Below are positions 19,403 through 32,135 of a DNA stretch of 64,000 nucleotides, in pieces. The notes below the pieces were generated by a model, which worked only from the letters and a program-made list of their open reading frames with translations, was not told where the DNA came from and did not search any database. Source of the stretch: Posidonia oceanica (Eukaryota; Streptophyta; Magnoliopsida; Alismatales; Posidoniaceae); NCBI GenBank assembly GCA_037176725.1, contig JAZBRS010000039.1:20434001-20498000 (forward strand). Direction: 5' to 3'. Positions within the stretch are counted from its first letter, which is position 1; each line of letters begins with the position of its first letter. A program made the position numbers and the translations under genes.

Positions 19403-20742
19403 CAGGCCACTATACCTCACAACTTGCTTCATGTTTTTTAGATCTGAATGCATGGATGGATTTCTATATGTTTCGACTGCATGTCTGTATGCTTAGATCT
19501 ATTTTTCGCATTTGATTTCTGCCTCGTATTTGGCAATGAAATTGACTGTCTGGGACCTTATCTATGGCTGTCGCCTGCCTCAGGGGCTACTAGCCCCAGT
19601 GCCCCCTAGTGCGGCGACTCAACCTACAGTTTCAGCAGAGGGTGAGCCACCCGTTTTGCCACCTTGCCACCTTGCCAATCTGTTTGCATGTTTGAATCTT
19701 GCTTTGATTTTGAAATTGGATGTTTGTTCTGTGGATTCCATGTTTCAATTTCTAGTTTTGGTATCGTTTCCCACTTCTTTTGTGGCCATGAACGCCTTTG
19801 TGTGGTGAGCAGGGCTAGTCTTTTAGACGCCTGCCCTCCCGGCGATCAGCCTAGCTGCCCCTTGGGCCGGCGACCATGGCTTTGATCCAGACAGGGTGTT
19901 CGGCCACCCATTCGCCGCCTTGCCACTTTATCGCCTTGATTTCACAACTTGCTTTCTACATTATGCTTACTGTCTTGATTGTGATCAGTGGCTTTTCAAG
20001 TTTTATTTTCTGCTTTGCATCTTTTATCGCCCCTTCGTGGCCACGAATGCTGCTGTGTGGGGAGCAGAGCCTCTGTCTCCGCCGACCAGCCTAGACGCCC
20101 CTAAGACAGGTGGCTCCTGCCCTGATCCAGACAGAGTGTCCGACCACCCCGTCATCGTTTCTCGCTCGCCGGATTAGTTGTTTCTGGCATCTGTTTTGTT
20201 TTTCTAACGCTGTTCATCGTGCATTACGATGCTTTGATTTAATCGATCGCTTTCAAGCATGTTTTGCTAAACTTGCATGGTTTACAATTGCATCCTGCAT
20301 ACTGCCCCCGGGCGAATATAAACCGGCACTAACTTGCCAATATTTTTCCACACAAGAGCGGAAAAGCCTAGAAAGACCGACTCTTCGGGCGTGTCAGGGG
20401 TGCCTAACCCCTTCCCCGCACATAACAGGAGTCCTTACCCTTTTTCTGGGCTGCATCGACCTTATGTCATATCCATTTGGGCCGGATTGACATGTTTTTT
20501 CGCATTGCTTGAGTTTTACTCACTTGTTTTCTCTCGGTTTTCCTAGTCTTCCCGTTTTTAATAGATTAGGTGGCGACTCCCTTTTCCTTTGCATTTTTCG
20601 CTGATTTCCCGGTGTTTTCGAGTCGAGTTTCTCGCCGAATTCACCGCTAACCGTGACTTCTCCCTTCACTTTCACGACATGATCGCACACGAGCTATGGC
20701 AGCGTGCGAGACCCATTGTGGCCGGGTGGGAGGACGATCACA
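19403..20742 (+). mobile_element. 3' end of element 2's 5' LTR (LTR B), truncated by element 1
   Basis: It matches 47312-48665 nearly base for base, with differences that are mostly transitions plus a few small indels. It contains the conserved hairpin block (20363-20440) and TGGCGACTC (20571-20579), and ends GATCACA at 20742, six bases before the PBS. The missing left part is displaced upstream by element 1. Confidence 0.9.
20363..20440 (+). other. Conserved two-hairpin block (copy 2, LTR B)
   Basis: Same block as at 19027-19102. The first stem, CCGA/TCGG, is kept although its loop is CTCT instead of TTT (20377-20388). The second hairpin reads GGGGTGCCTAACCCC, so its pairing register differs from LTR A. 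Confidence 0.8.
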
Positions 20743-20748
20743 GGAAAG

Positions 20749-20766
20749 TGGCAACTCCGCTGGGGA
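20749..20766 (+). promoter_or_regulatory. Primer-binding site of element 2
   Basis: TGGCAACTCCGCTGGGGA lies six bases after the LTR end. It starts with TGG, as needed to pair with a tRNA 3' CCA, and resembles the tRNA-Arg type primer site I associate with Ogre/Tat elements (one base, A at position 5, differs from the G in the LTR's own TGGCGACTC). tRNA identity recalled, not searched. Confidence 0.7.
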
Positions 20767-21868
20767 TACTAGACTCCAGCTTTTGTTTTCGCCTTTTCTG
20801 CTTTCTGTGTGGCTTGTCTTCTTGATTAGCACTTATCTACCTTGCTTGTTTACTTATTGCAGTTAAATTGCTTCTCTTGCTTAGTTTAGCATTTTACTTG
20901 CTTTAACTGCTTGATTATTGCGTTAATTCATGCATTTCGCTTGCCTTAGCAAATAATTGCCATGCTTGCTTGATTTACCGCATTAATACATGCCTTCGCT
21001 TTGTGGTTGGCTTCATTTACACAAACATGCTATGCCACTTCACTTACGCACATGCCATGCTTATAAATGCCTTTTGATGTGCTGCTTGTCTTTGTTTTCA
21101 CTATCCATGTAACATAGCACTTAGCACATACCATCAGCATGCTTTTTGAAATGATGTGTGTTGCTTGCTTGCCATGCTTGGGTGATTTTCTTCCCCTTCT
21201 TGCATTAGACCTAAAGACAACTAGAGACTAGTTGTTCCCCCCTGGCAATTAAAATCAGCAAGTAAAAGTCAAATCTAGGAGCAACTAGAGACACAAACAC
21301 ACATTCACCCCCTGGTGTTAATAAAACGTGCAAGATTAAAAAACACTAATCATTTGCACGAAGCATCATATAGGGCATGCATCTTCTCATCTGAGTCCAC
21401 CTACCAGTCTGAGAAGGACAGTCTCGGTCTCTTGTTCCGACGCTCTGGTGCGGCACGAGTTGGTCGGTCTGCCCCCTTGCCAGGGGTCGCGTCGGTGTTA
21501 GTAGAGGGTACAACCCATGCTTTTGGCAGGGCCGAGGCTCTTAACGCACCACCCGTTCACTACCTGAGCTCTAGCCAGGATTTAGAACGATGACCTTACT
21601 TTCTACCCGAGTCGGCGACCCATACACTCGTGGGAGTCCGAAGTAGACAACCTACTAGGACACACTAGATTGGTGAGAGAGAGCATGCTAGATAGCATAC
21701 CATTTGCATGCATGCATTCATGCCACCACTAAAACATTTGCATTTTTCTTTCAGGTTCTAACACCTGTTTTTGCCTTGTTTGCAACAGAGAGATCAGCGA
21801 GCGAGTTCCCTAGCCCTTGTTGCGACATCTTCTCTCGACCTTCCTTTCTAGAGCTGCTCGCTTTTGCG
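20767..21868 (+). other. Element 2 leader between PBS and gag
   Basis: No gene seen. It is rich in GCTTGCTT/TGCATGC-like words. The part near 21400-21620 is GC-richer. The first in-frame ATG of the gag region is taken at 21869. Confidence 0.5.
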
Positions 21869-24581
21869 ATGATAGCTCCTCCTAGGCGTCGTCCTTCACC
21901 TTTGCGTCGCAGCTCTGTTTTTACTCGCTCGCGGTCAGCCATGGCCCAGCGCACTCTTGAGCCTCTATTCACTGCAGTTACGGAAGGGGTTTCCACTTCG
22001 GTCCCTCCGACTCTCGTCTTGACCCCTTCTATGCCCCTTGCGACACTGGGGTTTCCCCCCTTTGTGTCTGGGGCACCCCTGCATCCTGCAGGGTCTAGGC
22101 AAGTCTATACCCCTCCGGATCCTATCATCGAGGCTACCTTGGTGACTACCACCCACACCTCGGAGACTGTCCCGACAGCCACTAATCCCTAAGGCCATAT
22201 CATCTATGGCACTGGGCCCGCTGCGGCGACCACTCCTTTAGTATCCCTACCTCCTAGACAGTCTGTGTCCTCTCCTCTTGGATCCAGTCCCCTGCCGGTA
22301 CTACACCTCAGTATCCCCACTAATGGGCCTCCTAGGGTACGGTACCAGCATCTGATGGAGCTTGCTCATACTTTTCAGAGCATGGCTCTATCCGCTCGCC
22401 CTCCCTTGGCTCCTTCTGCTCCTGGGGTCCCCCTGCATCCTGCTCCGGCATTTCAGGCATTTCCCACTGCACCGCTGCCCCGACTGTCACCTCAGCTGCT
22501 TTCTGCTCCGATGATAAGGGCGCAACCTCCGCCCCCTGCATACACAGCACTCACCGCACAGCATACCCCTCCGCCACTTGGTGGCCAGCTCCTTGGACTG
22601 GCTGGAGCACAGCACCCCTTTAGCCCGTAGCCCGGCACCGTGTCGGTGCAGCAGCTGCTGCTCCCACACTCTCCACTACTCACTGCACAGTATCAGGCCT
22701 ACCACTACCCTATGCATCATCAGGTTTCCCCCCTGCATATATTACACCACCCACTGCACCCACTACACATCTGCATGGATACATCGGCCATCACGTCGTG
22801 CCACCAGGCAACGCGATGGTGGATCCGGAGGAGCACCTCAGTGCAACCCATTCGACGGATGTGGCCCCTACCCCTGCTGCTTTGTCTCCTTCAGCAGCTC
22901 ATCCAGATCCCTACGACAACAAGTTTGCCGTACTGGAGAAAGCACTTCGTCAAGTGCAGGGCACGGACCTCCACTCTTACCAGTTCCAGGACCTCTGCTA
23001 TTTCCCAGAGGCGGTACTCCCACCAAAGTTCAAAATCCCGGACTTCGAGAAATATAATGGTAAGGGTTGCCCCATCGCTCACTTGAAGGCGTATTGTGGA
23101 GACCTCGCTCAGCTCTAGGCTGATGACAGGTTGCTCATCCACATGTTCCAGAAAAGTCTTACTGACCCAGCCCTCAAGTGGTTTACATCACTTGATATGG
23201 CCGCCATTAGGACTTGGGACGACCTTAGTAGGGCGTTCCTGGAATAGTATTCCATCAACCTCGACTTGGTCCCTAAGCGCAAGGACCTTGTCGCAATCAA
23301 GCAAATGAACAACGAGCTGTTTGAGGAGTACGTCGGCCGTTGGCGTGCCCTTGCCTCGTAAGTCCGCGATAGACCCTCTGACGAGGAGTCTATCGAGATC
23401 GTAATTCGAGGCGTGCAGCCGTCCACCGACGCTCTGCTTGCCATCCAACCTGTCACTACTTTTGCATCACTGATTCGGGCTAGCACTTGCGTGGAGAGCT
23501 CCCTACGGAGCAGTAACTTCCCGACACTCTCCGCCTTCGCCAAGCAGACCGCCTCCTCCAGCAGCGGCCACGACGGCAACAACAACAACAACCCTAGGAG
23601 GAGGGATCCCCCATGGACCGCTGTCGCCTACGTCGACTCTCCTACCGTTCCTGTCCACATGGTAGCTCCACCTGGCCCGAATCAGGTATTGTATGCGCCC
23701 ACACCTAGTGCACCCCACACACCACAGATCACCACCACCGCCCAACTGGTCTACCCTGCTGCACTGGTCCAGCGAGGACAACACTAAGGGCAGAGATGGT
23801 CCCACCATGCTCAGCGTCATTTCACTCCACTGGTGGAACCGCTGAGTGCCGTCCTCCCCAAGGTGGCATTGCTCCTCAAGCTCCCTGAGATTTGCCCACC
23901 ACCGAACCCTCTTCCGGAGTGGCACTGTGTGAATCTTTTCTGCAATTTCCATTGAGCCGCGGGGCACTCGACGGACAATTACTTTACACTGTGGGGCGCC
24001 ATGCAGGACTTGATCGACCGTAAGGTCATCGCTATAAACACACAGGAGGCAGCACCTGCACACACTTCATCAACATCCCCCTCTGCATTAGAAGTAGCAT
24101 CCCCCAATCCCAGCATCGTCCACCAACCTCTGCTAGAGCATTCTGGCCCGGGAGGCGTGGGGACCTCAGGTGTACATTCTCTCTCTCTCTGGGTCCGCTA
24201 CGTCCGTAGTGGACCCATCTGATCTTATTCAGACCATTTCTGTACCTGTCTCTTCCTCTCTTTACCACGCGGCACTCGCCGGCTCTGAGTCGGGGATTCA
24301 CATGATCCGACTGGACGCCAAGCCAGAGCGTGCTACCGCGAGGCCCACCATACAGTCCGAGGCTCAACCCCAAATTAGTCTACAAGCTAGGCCCCAACCA
24401 GAGCCATTACAGCCTCCCCAGCAGCATCCCCTATCCATCCACCACACAACAAATACCTCGGCGGCCCCTCTCGAGCTCGCAGCTCATGCTCCCCTGATAA
24501 TCAACTTAACCAGAAATACCCACCGCATTCCTTACGACTACGCCATAGAAATGTGCGCAGAGGTCACACGGTCGGGGAGGG
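21869..24581 (+). pseudogene. Element 2 gag, first part, decayed
   Basis: The N-terminal region (MIAPPRRRPSPLRR, 21869 on) is Pro-rich and is broken by TAA at 22190 and TAG at 22628, then by a frame change before about 22800. The Gag capsid-like domain spans about 22890-23520 (PDFEKYNG, then FTSLDMAAIRTWDDLSRAFLE, then KQMNNELFEEYVGRW). It has in-frame TAG at 23116 and 23245, TAA at 23359 and 23785, and TGA at 23953 in the zinc knuckle where element 1 has CGA. A further frameshift lies in a CT repeat near 24180. The frame is then cut by solo LTR A after GAGGG (24577-24581) and resumes at 30476. Start codon uncertain. Confidence 0.8.
24577..24581 (+). repeat. Target-site duplication GAGGG, left copy
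   Basis: GAGGG abuts the TG start of the solo LTR. The identical 5-mer follows its CA end at 30476-30480. Confidence 0.93.
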
Positions 24582-26474
24582 TGTTGACACCCCATCTTGG
24601 TAGGCTTGGACCACTTGGAGCCCTCCTAGTGATTGCTGGACTCAAACCCAAACCAAACCAAACCCTAACCCTCTTCTTTACCCTTCAAAACCAAGCAAAG
24701 TTAACCTAAGCCTTTACCCCTCTTCCCAAGCTCAAAACTTAACCAAAATCCATAGGAAAACCCACCAATACCCACTTAGCAAACCTGCCCGAACACTTAG
24801 AAAATCTCAAACCTAGACCGTTCCCAAAAACCCTAGAAAACCTAGGTGAAACTACCCTTTTTCTACACCTTGAAACCCCTCTAAAACCTTCTTAGAATCA
24901 AACCAAAACTTCAGAACCAACACCTCAAACCCTAGACTGCCCACTCACCAATTTTCATCCCATTCCAAGACCTTTAAGACCTCCATTCACTCAAATTATC
25001 CTTTTCTCTCTCCGAGATTATCATTTTCTCTCTCCTCTCTCTCCTGATTATCATCTCTCTTTTCATCCCCTTCTTACCCTTTCTCTGGTCTGGCTGTGGG
25101 CCCCCTCTGTGCTTCTGTCCTTCCTCTATCTTATCCCTATTTTTACTTTATTTTTAGCATTTCTTCTGAATTTTAGAAATCATTTTCCTCCAACCTATCT
25201 CTTTTCCTTTTGTCTCCCTCTTTTTCCCATTTCTTTCCTCCTTCTTTTTTCCTTTTCTCTCTTTTGCAAAAATCCATAAAAACCCCTAAAAATCTGTAAA
25301 ACCCCAAAACATGAAAGAAACAAATCAGAGCCCTAAGAAAAACAATGAAAAAACATTAAACAAGCAATTAAAAACCTAAACTTAACTAAATCAAGCTAAA
25401 AAGAAAACCAAGCATGTGAGCTAAAAAATGCAAAACAAATCAAAAGAAAACACTGAAAAATCAAGAAAAAAAACTAAAATGGAATCAAAACCCACCAAAG
25501 GTAAAAACCCCATCAGAAGAATTAAAAAACAAACCCTAAAAAGAAGAATTAAAAATCAAACACTAAAACAAGTAATTAAAGAAGCAAAAGACTTAACATA
25601 ATAAACATAAGAAGAACAACATAAAAACTTAATTAAAAAAAAGGAAAAGAAAAACACATTTGAAAGACTTAAAAACACCCCATCAAACCAGAAAAATCTA
25701 ACTAAAAAACTTCAAGAAAAATCAACAAATAAAAATCAAAGCATAATTTAAAAGACTTAAGAAAGAAAAAACCTAAGAAGGCTAAAACTTAAAAACCTAA
25801 AAACAACCCTGGTTAATACGAAAATAAATCCTAAAAAAACCTAATCAATATCCTAAGTGCCCAACAAGGGAAACACAATTTTTAAAACAATTTAAAAAAA
25901 GGTTTAACAAACATTTAATCAAGTGAAAACTAATTAAAAGCAAAACCAAAACCCTAAAACCCTAATCAAGCCCAAAACACATTAATCAACCCAAAATGGC
26001 CATTAAAAAACTTTAATTAAAACCCTAATTCACATCACAACCTTTCTAGTATTTTTATTTATTTTTAGTTCCTTTTTACTAATTTTATTTCCCCATTCTA
26101 CCCTCTCTTCTTTCTTACTTCTCTTTTTCTTTCTTTCCTTTCCTTACTGGGCCCAATCCAGCCCGTTTTTCTTTTTTTTCTTTTATTTCTTTTTCCTTCG
26201 GCCCACAGTCCGGCCTCCTTCTTCCTTCTTCTTCCTCAACCTTCTGTGTTTTTCTTTCCACCAGAATTCTCCCGCGAGCAGCTGCTACAGCCCTCCCTCC
26301 ATTGTTTGAATTTGAGCTTCCATCTTTTCAACCTACAGCAGCTCGCCGCCTCTCTTCTATCTCAGCACCAATTCCAGAGGCATTGAATGCCGGTCACCTC
26401 GCCGTCTCCTGTCTGCTGCAGTGCCGCCAATTGAATTCAAATTCAGCAGCGCGCCAGCGGCCAGCTCCTCCTCA

Positions 26475-26480
26475 TATAAT
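26475..26480 (+). promoter_or_regulatory. Candidate TATA box of solo LTR A (TATAAT)
   Basis: It aligns with TATAAG at 15200-15205 in the other LTR A copy and is followed by the same TTCCTTCAATC segment. Confidence 0.45.
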
Positions 26481-29400
26481 CCTTCGTTCTTCCTTCAATC
26501 CAGGGCGGAGTGATCCATCTTCAGTTGGCAATCAGTGTGAGCAATCAGAGAGAACCAGCGTTAACAAACCAGAGAGCCATTTTCCGTTGCAATCCCTCCA
26601 CCTGAGCGACCTCCCTCTTCTTCTCTGCCTCCTCCAATTTCTAGAAAAGAGAGTAGCAAGAGAGAGTTTCTGAGAGCCTCCTTGGCATCCCGGAGAGAGC
26701 CCTTCAATTCCCCAGCATCCTCCACCCAAACCTCTCTCATTTCCCTTCTGAAATCCGCAGCAGTCCCTTCTCTTTCTTTTCCAGCAATCCGACACCACTT
26801 CGAGCCTACAAACTTCTCCCAGTTGTTCCCCCAATCTCACCCAACAACCAGCCACCTGCTTCCACCATCCCACTGCCTTTCCACCACCTAAAACCGTCCT
26901 GAAACTCCACCTAATCACCACTGCAACCCAACACTCCTCCTTCAGTAATTCCCTCCACTTCAGCCTATAGCCTTCTCCCAAAATCCACCCAAACAATCCC
27001 TGAACCACCACCTTTCCAGAGCCTCCGACCTCGAACCCAACCATCCACCATAGCCTGCAAACTCCACAACAAACACCTATCCTCCTCACTGACCAGAAGC
27101 CGACCCAACCTACAAACTCCCTCCACACTCTCCAGAAACCTAACCTGATCATCCAGCATCACTCTCCGGACCTCCAGCTACCACCCGGAAGGCTCCACCA
27201 GGTCCGACGAGCAGCAACAGTCCCCCCCACCTCCAGTCACTCTGCTGAACCCAAAAATTGCAAATCTTAGCCCGAGCTTCGAAGCTCGTGTCCGGACGTC
27301 TGGGAAGCACCAGAAGATCGTCCTGAAGCAGCTCCAACCTTCGCGAGCGGCTGACGATCACCGCAGCGACCGGACGACCTCCGCCGACGACTGCTGGAAC
27401 TGCCGAGGTCGGGAGCATGTTTCAGACATGGAGCCAAGTATTTCTTCACACCCTCAGCTCCCTCTTCTCCCCCTGTTGCTTCTCAGCCCCTTAGAAGTAG
27501 ATTTCCGGCCCTCTTGCCCCGTTTCTGCTCGCCGCTCCGGTCGTCTTCTCCGGCGCAGTTCTTCGGTCGCCTCGTCGCTCCGGGCAGCGGAACGCAGCTC
27601 CCGCGATCGTCTCAGCTCCGCACGAGTCCCAGGAGTGTTCTTCGGCCCTCAGAACGCAGCGTCGCTGCGTCGATCGGCCAGACGAATCTTCTGAGACTTT
27701 GCAGAACTCCGGCGACCGTTCCAGCGCGCTCCAGGCCGCGTCGTCCTCCGCCGATCGCCGCCCGATCTCCGTCAGCACCGAGAGCATCTCCCCCGTCGTT
27801 CAGTGCCTCCTCAGCCCCCTGTGCCGGCGGCCACAAGCCCTGATAGCTCACTGCTACAGTGTTTGTCGCCGCCGGCATTCACTGTAGATTTATTTTTTCA
27901 GCTATATAGTTTTTTGTGTGAATATTGCATGTTTAGCTTAAGTTTCCTTATTTTTGCATTCTGGTCCTTCTGCCATTTAAGTTGCTATGTTTTTAATCTG
28001 AAACCATGCTAAATTGCTTTGAATATCTGTGTTTTTCAGTATTTCCATTTAAGTCCTTTTACTGTGCTGTGTAGTTGTAATCTTTTGCATTTTAGCCCCT
28101 CTGCTTTCAATTTTTGCATATAGGTCCTGCTTTAAATCAGTTCATTTATTTGCATGTATTTTGCCATATTGCATTGCATTCTGGCCCCCTGCATGTTTCT
28201 GATTTTGCATTTTCATCCTCTGCACTGTAGTAACTTAGGTTTCATTTTTAATTTTTGCATGCTGCATTGCATATTTGTCCCTTGGTTTTTTCATTTTTGC
28301 ATGTAGGTCCTGTTAAATGCACAGTAATCATTTTGCATGCATTTTTGTTTATTGCATTGCATTTTCAACCCTGTTTTTTTAAAAAAATTGCACATCAATC
28401 CTGTCTTTTGATTTCAGAGCATGTTTTACATATAAAATTGCATATTTGACCCCTGCATGATTCAAAAATCATACATAGGTCCTTGCATCCTTTAAAAACC
28501 ATGTAAAAAGACTGTTTTGCCCCTAAAGTTGCATCTTAGCTCCTATGCTTACAAAATTGCATGTAGACCCTCCACTTGCATCCCCGGACTCCCCAGAACC
28601 CTGTTTTCTGGAAAATTTGCACTTTAGACCCTAGTTTTTTCCAAAATTGCATTCTGATTTCTTTTTGCTTTCAAAACTTCTTCCAATGCATATCCTCTTT
28701 TCAAAATAATTTTCTGAGCCCAGTCTTTTGCAAAATAAAGCCCTGCCCTCTCCTGTTTTCAAAACCCTCCTCTGTGGACCCCATCCTTTGTGAAAACTTG
28801 CATTTAGCCCCTTTTCTTTTCCAAAAATGCTTTTGAACTCCTGTCTTTTCCAAGTTTTTCCCCTTGTCTCTTCTTGCTTTTGCATGCATTCTGCATCCAT
28901 TTAGTCTTGCATTTTAGCATCCTTTTGCACACACTGAGCACCTTTAGCTCCCCTTCACTTGGGAGGACCTTTTGCACACCCCTAGGACCTCCTGAACACC
29001 TAGATCTGCTCTTCTCCCCTGTTCTGGCCCTCCTGCCTTGAAGCGGCGATATCTTCCAATCCGACCGTTGGATCTTCTCAAGTAAGCTGCCAAGGTGACC
29101 GCAGCGAAGCGCTCTTCAGCATGGACTAGACAGATCTCAGATCAGGCTCTCGGATTTCCAGGTATGTCCTCCTGAACCCCTGCATTGCATTCATTTGCAT
29201 CCCATTTGCATAGTTTTCCTCGTTTTCGATTTCTGTCTCTTTGAGCATGTAGAATAGGACCTCTCCTTTCTGCTTAGCAACTTAGATCCCCGTTTCGCGT
29301 TTCCCCATGTGTTTTGTGTTGAGTTTTCCCTGGATTTCCACTTAATGTGACTTTCTTCCCCCTTTTCCACGATCCGATCACATCGCGAGCTTTGGGCAGC

Positions 29401-30102
29401 ATGCGAGACACACCGTGGAACGGTTTAGTGGGAAACGGTCACAAAGGAGTGGAAATCCCTCCGTTTGCTCACCCTCCCCTTTGTAGGTCTTCATACCTAC
29501 TCTGTGTGGTCCTAAACGACGTCTGTTCTTACACACACGTTGTTTGCTTCTCTTTTACTGCTTCTAATCTTTTCCTTCAATTTGCATTCGCACGGCTTTT
29601 CCGGGTTTTATCTCGCTCCTTTTGGCACCGTTTTGCGTGCCTGCTTTGTCTTTCGCACTGTTTTGCGCGCTCGCCCTGTTTTTGGCACAGTTTTGCGTGC
29701 CCGTCTCGTCTTTTGCACCGATTTGCATGCCGCCTTACTTTCTCGCTCGTTTTGCGTGTCGATCTTGTCCTTTTGCGCCGTTTCGCGTGCTATTCTTGTT
29801 TCTTGCCTCGTTTTGCGTGTTTTACGCCGTTTTCTCTTGCATGTCGCCTGCATAGCATGGTTTTGCCGTTGTTTTGCTTTTTTCGCTTGCATTTGCATAT
29901 AGGGCTGTGATGCTTACTGCCTGGAGTTCTCACGAGCCAGGTTTCGCCCGGTTTGGAACACAGATAGCGTAGCTGAGCACTTAGACAGCACGTTTACTTC
30001 CTTGCTTTGCATCTCTCCACTTAGAGCACACCTTGAGCATTCATTTAGGCGTTTATAGGCACATAGGCATTCAATCCTGCATTTCCCTGCGTATGCGAGC
30101 GT

Positions 30103-30180
30103 AAGCCTAGAAAGACCGATTCTCGGGCGTGTCGGGGGTGCCTAACACCTTCCCCGCGCGTAACAGGAGTCCTTGCCCTG
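30103..30180 (+). other. Conserved two-hairpin block (copy 3, solo LTR A)
   Basis: CCGA-TTC-TCGG, then CGGGGGTGCC ... CACCTTCCCCG. Here the inner stem GGTG/CACC is complete. Confidence 0.8.
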
Positions 30181-30475
30181 TCTTTTGGCCCGCAATGACC
30201 ATACTGCCCTTATCCTAGGCTAGAGTCATCTCTTTTGCATGTATTTGCATTTGTTTTCCCTTGCATTGCTTTGCTTTGCATTTCTTGCTTGGTTTTGCGT
30301 GTTAATTCACGCATTTCCCCCGGTTTTCCTTGTCTCCTGTTAATGGACATGGTGGCGACTCTGATTTGTCTTATCTTTCTCTTTTCTCCTCGATTTTAAG
30401 TGTTTTCGAGTTGAGCCTCTTCCTCGGATCCAATCGCCGCTAATAGCGAGCCTGATTCCAATCGGGATTGCTACA

Positions 30476-30480
30476 GAGGG
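30476..30480 (+). repeat. Target-site duplication GAGGG, right copy
   Basis: Matches 24577-24581 exactly and joins the interrupted gag sequence. Confidence 0.93.
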
Positions 30481-31263
30481 TGTACAGACCTACCGCCCTA
30501 GTAGCTAGGGCCAACCGCCCAGAACCTACTCCCCTTGTAAGCCAGCCTCCACTAGTGAACCAGCCTCCACCAGTGAGCCAGCCACCACCAACAAGCCAAT
30601 CCCAGGCAGCAGGCCAATCCTCTGGTCCCCCACTGTAGAACCTGCTACCGGAGCCACTCCCACCACCTTCAAAAAAGACCAGCCTTTAGTTGATATCACG
30701 GCCCAGCTGAAAAAAGTCAAGGCTGACATCTCCATCTGGGACCTAATACACTCATCCTGCGAACACCGAAAAGCTTTTCTCCGCGTGTTCCAGGCCGCCC
30801 ATGTGTCCCAATCCATTGAGCCTGCTACCTTGGAGAATATGGTGGGTATGATCGCGAAGCCGCAGGTCATCTCTTTCTCAAGCGATGAACTGCATCCTGC
30901 AATGACTAACCATAATCAGCCCCTGTTTATCACGGTGCAGTACAAAAGTTTTCGCATTCCCCTCTCACTGGTTGACAATGGGTCAGGCTTTAACGTCTGC
31001 CCCCTACGAACAGCATTGAAGCACGAATTCAAAGCCGAGGACATCACGCCAGCCGTGAAGGGAATGACTTCTTTTGACAACACGCACCATGATTCTCTGG
31101 GAGTCCTAGTTATTCCCCTTTCTATTGGCCCCTGTCGTATTCGAGGTAGAATTCTACATCGTCGACCTGGAGTCCTCTTTTAATCTCCTACTTGGACGCC
31201 CTTGGCTCCACAAGCATCAAGTGATCCCCTCAACCCTCCACTGCATGATCAAATTCTGCTATG

Positions 31264-31268
31264 GCGAT
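31264..31268 (+). repeat. Target-site duplication GCGAT, left copy
   Basis: GCGAT directly precedes TGTAGTAATCC. The same 5-mer follows CTACA at 34595-34599. Confidence 0.93.
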
Positions 31269-31591
31269 TGTAGTAATCCTGAATTCTGATCATCCATGCA
31301 CGATACCAAAGCTCGCGTGCACCGATCAAAATAGGCTCACTATATGCAACAGGATCCGAGGGAACAAACTTGACTCAGAAACGCTAGCAAAAAGAAGAAA
31401 AAAGAAAAGATAAGACAAATCAGAGTCGCCACCAGATCTATTGAATTGGAAGACAGGGAAAACCGAGGGTAAAGCATGAAAAGACATGCAAAATCGGATG
31501 CAAAGAGGGGGCAAAGGGATGCAATGCTACGTTATGCTATGCTATGACTCATGCCTAGGATAAAGGAAAGGTCGATGCGAGCCAAGAGAAA

Positions 31592-31666
31592 GGGCAAGGA
31601 CTCCTATTACGCACGGGGAAGGTGTTAGGCACCCCCGATATGTCCGAGAATCGGTCTTTCTTAGGC
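31592..31666 (-). other. Conserved two-hairpin block (copy 4, LTR C)
   Basis: On the minus strand: CCGA-TTC-TCGG, then CGGGGGTGCC ... CACCTTCCCCG and CGTAATAGGAGTCCTTGCCC. Both stems are complete, although the rest of LTR C is very different from LTR A. Confidence 0.8.
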
Positions 31667-32135
31667 AATCTCGCGCTAATGTAGGGAAATGCTAGCTTAA
31701 TGCCTAAATGCCATGAATGTCTACCTGCTATGCATGGGAAATAAACATGCTATCTATGTGCTCAGCAGCGCTGCTAGTGTTTCGAACTGGGCGGACCTTG
31801 GTTCGTGAGAACTCCTAGGCAATAAGCATCATAGCCCTAATGCAGATGCAGGCAATAAAACAAAGCTATGGGGAAAACCAAGCAATGCAAACGACATGCA
31901 AGAGATAAACCAAAGCAAGTGCGGAAAATAGTGCGAAAGTGTAGAAAATGAGGTGAAAGCGTGGAAAACGATGCAAAGGCGCAGAAAATAATGCAGGGGC
32001 ACGGAAAACGATGCAAAGCGAGGTGCAAAGCCAAAACAGGGGTTAGGCAGCATGCATGGGGGTAGCAGTAAAACGCGGAAATCAGTGGACAAAACAAGAT
32101 CAGCATTTTAAAAACCAAATCTAACCAACTGCAAG

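Larger units (their letters stand above)
24582..30475 (+). mobile_element. Solo LTR A (5.9 kb) inserted in element 2 gag
   Basis: It begins TGTTGACACCCC and ends GATTGCTACA, with a perfect 5-bp target duplication. It aligns along its full length with element 1's 3' LTR but contains no internal region, so it is a solo LTR left by LTR-LTR recombination. Reading across the junction without the insert restores the same reading frame as in element 1. It carries the telo-box A-rich block (about 25265-26030), a TATA-like box, CGTTTTGCG repeats (about 29615-29830), the conserved block (30103-30180) and TGGCGACTC (30353-30361). Open frames inside are not genes. Confidence 0.95.
30476..31268 (+). pseudogene. 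Element 2 gag end and protease start
   Basis: It continues gag after the solo LTR with a Pro/Gln-rich linker (SQPPPTSQ type), a frameshift near 30630, then the KADISIWDLIHSS segment. The gag-pro junction reads AAG-CCG-CAG here, where element 1 has TAG. The protease motif VDNGSG is at about 30973-30990. A one-base insertion near 31132 shifts the frame, and the segment is cut at 31268 by LTR C; it resumes at 34600. Confidence 0.85.
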
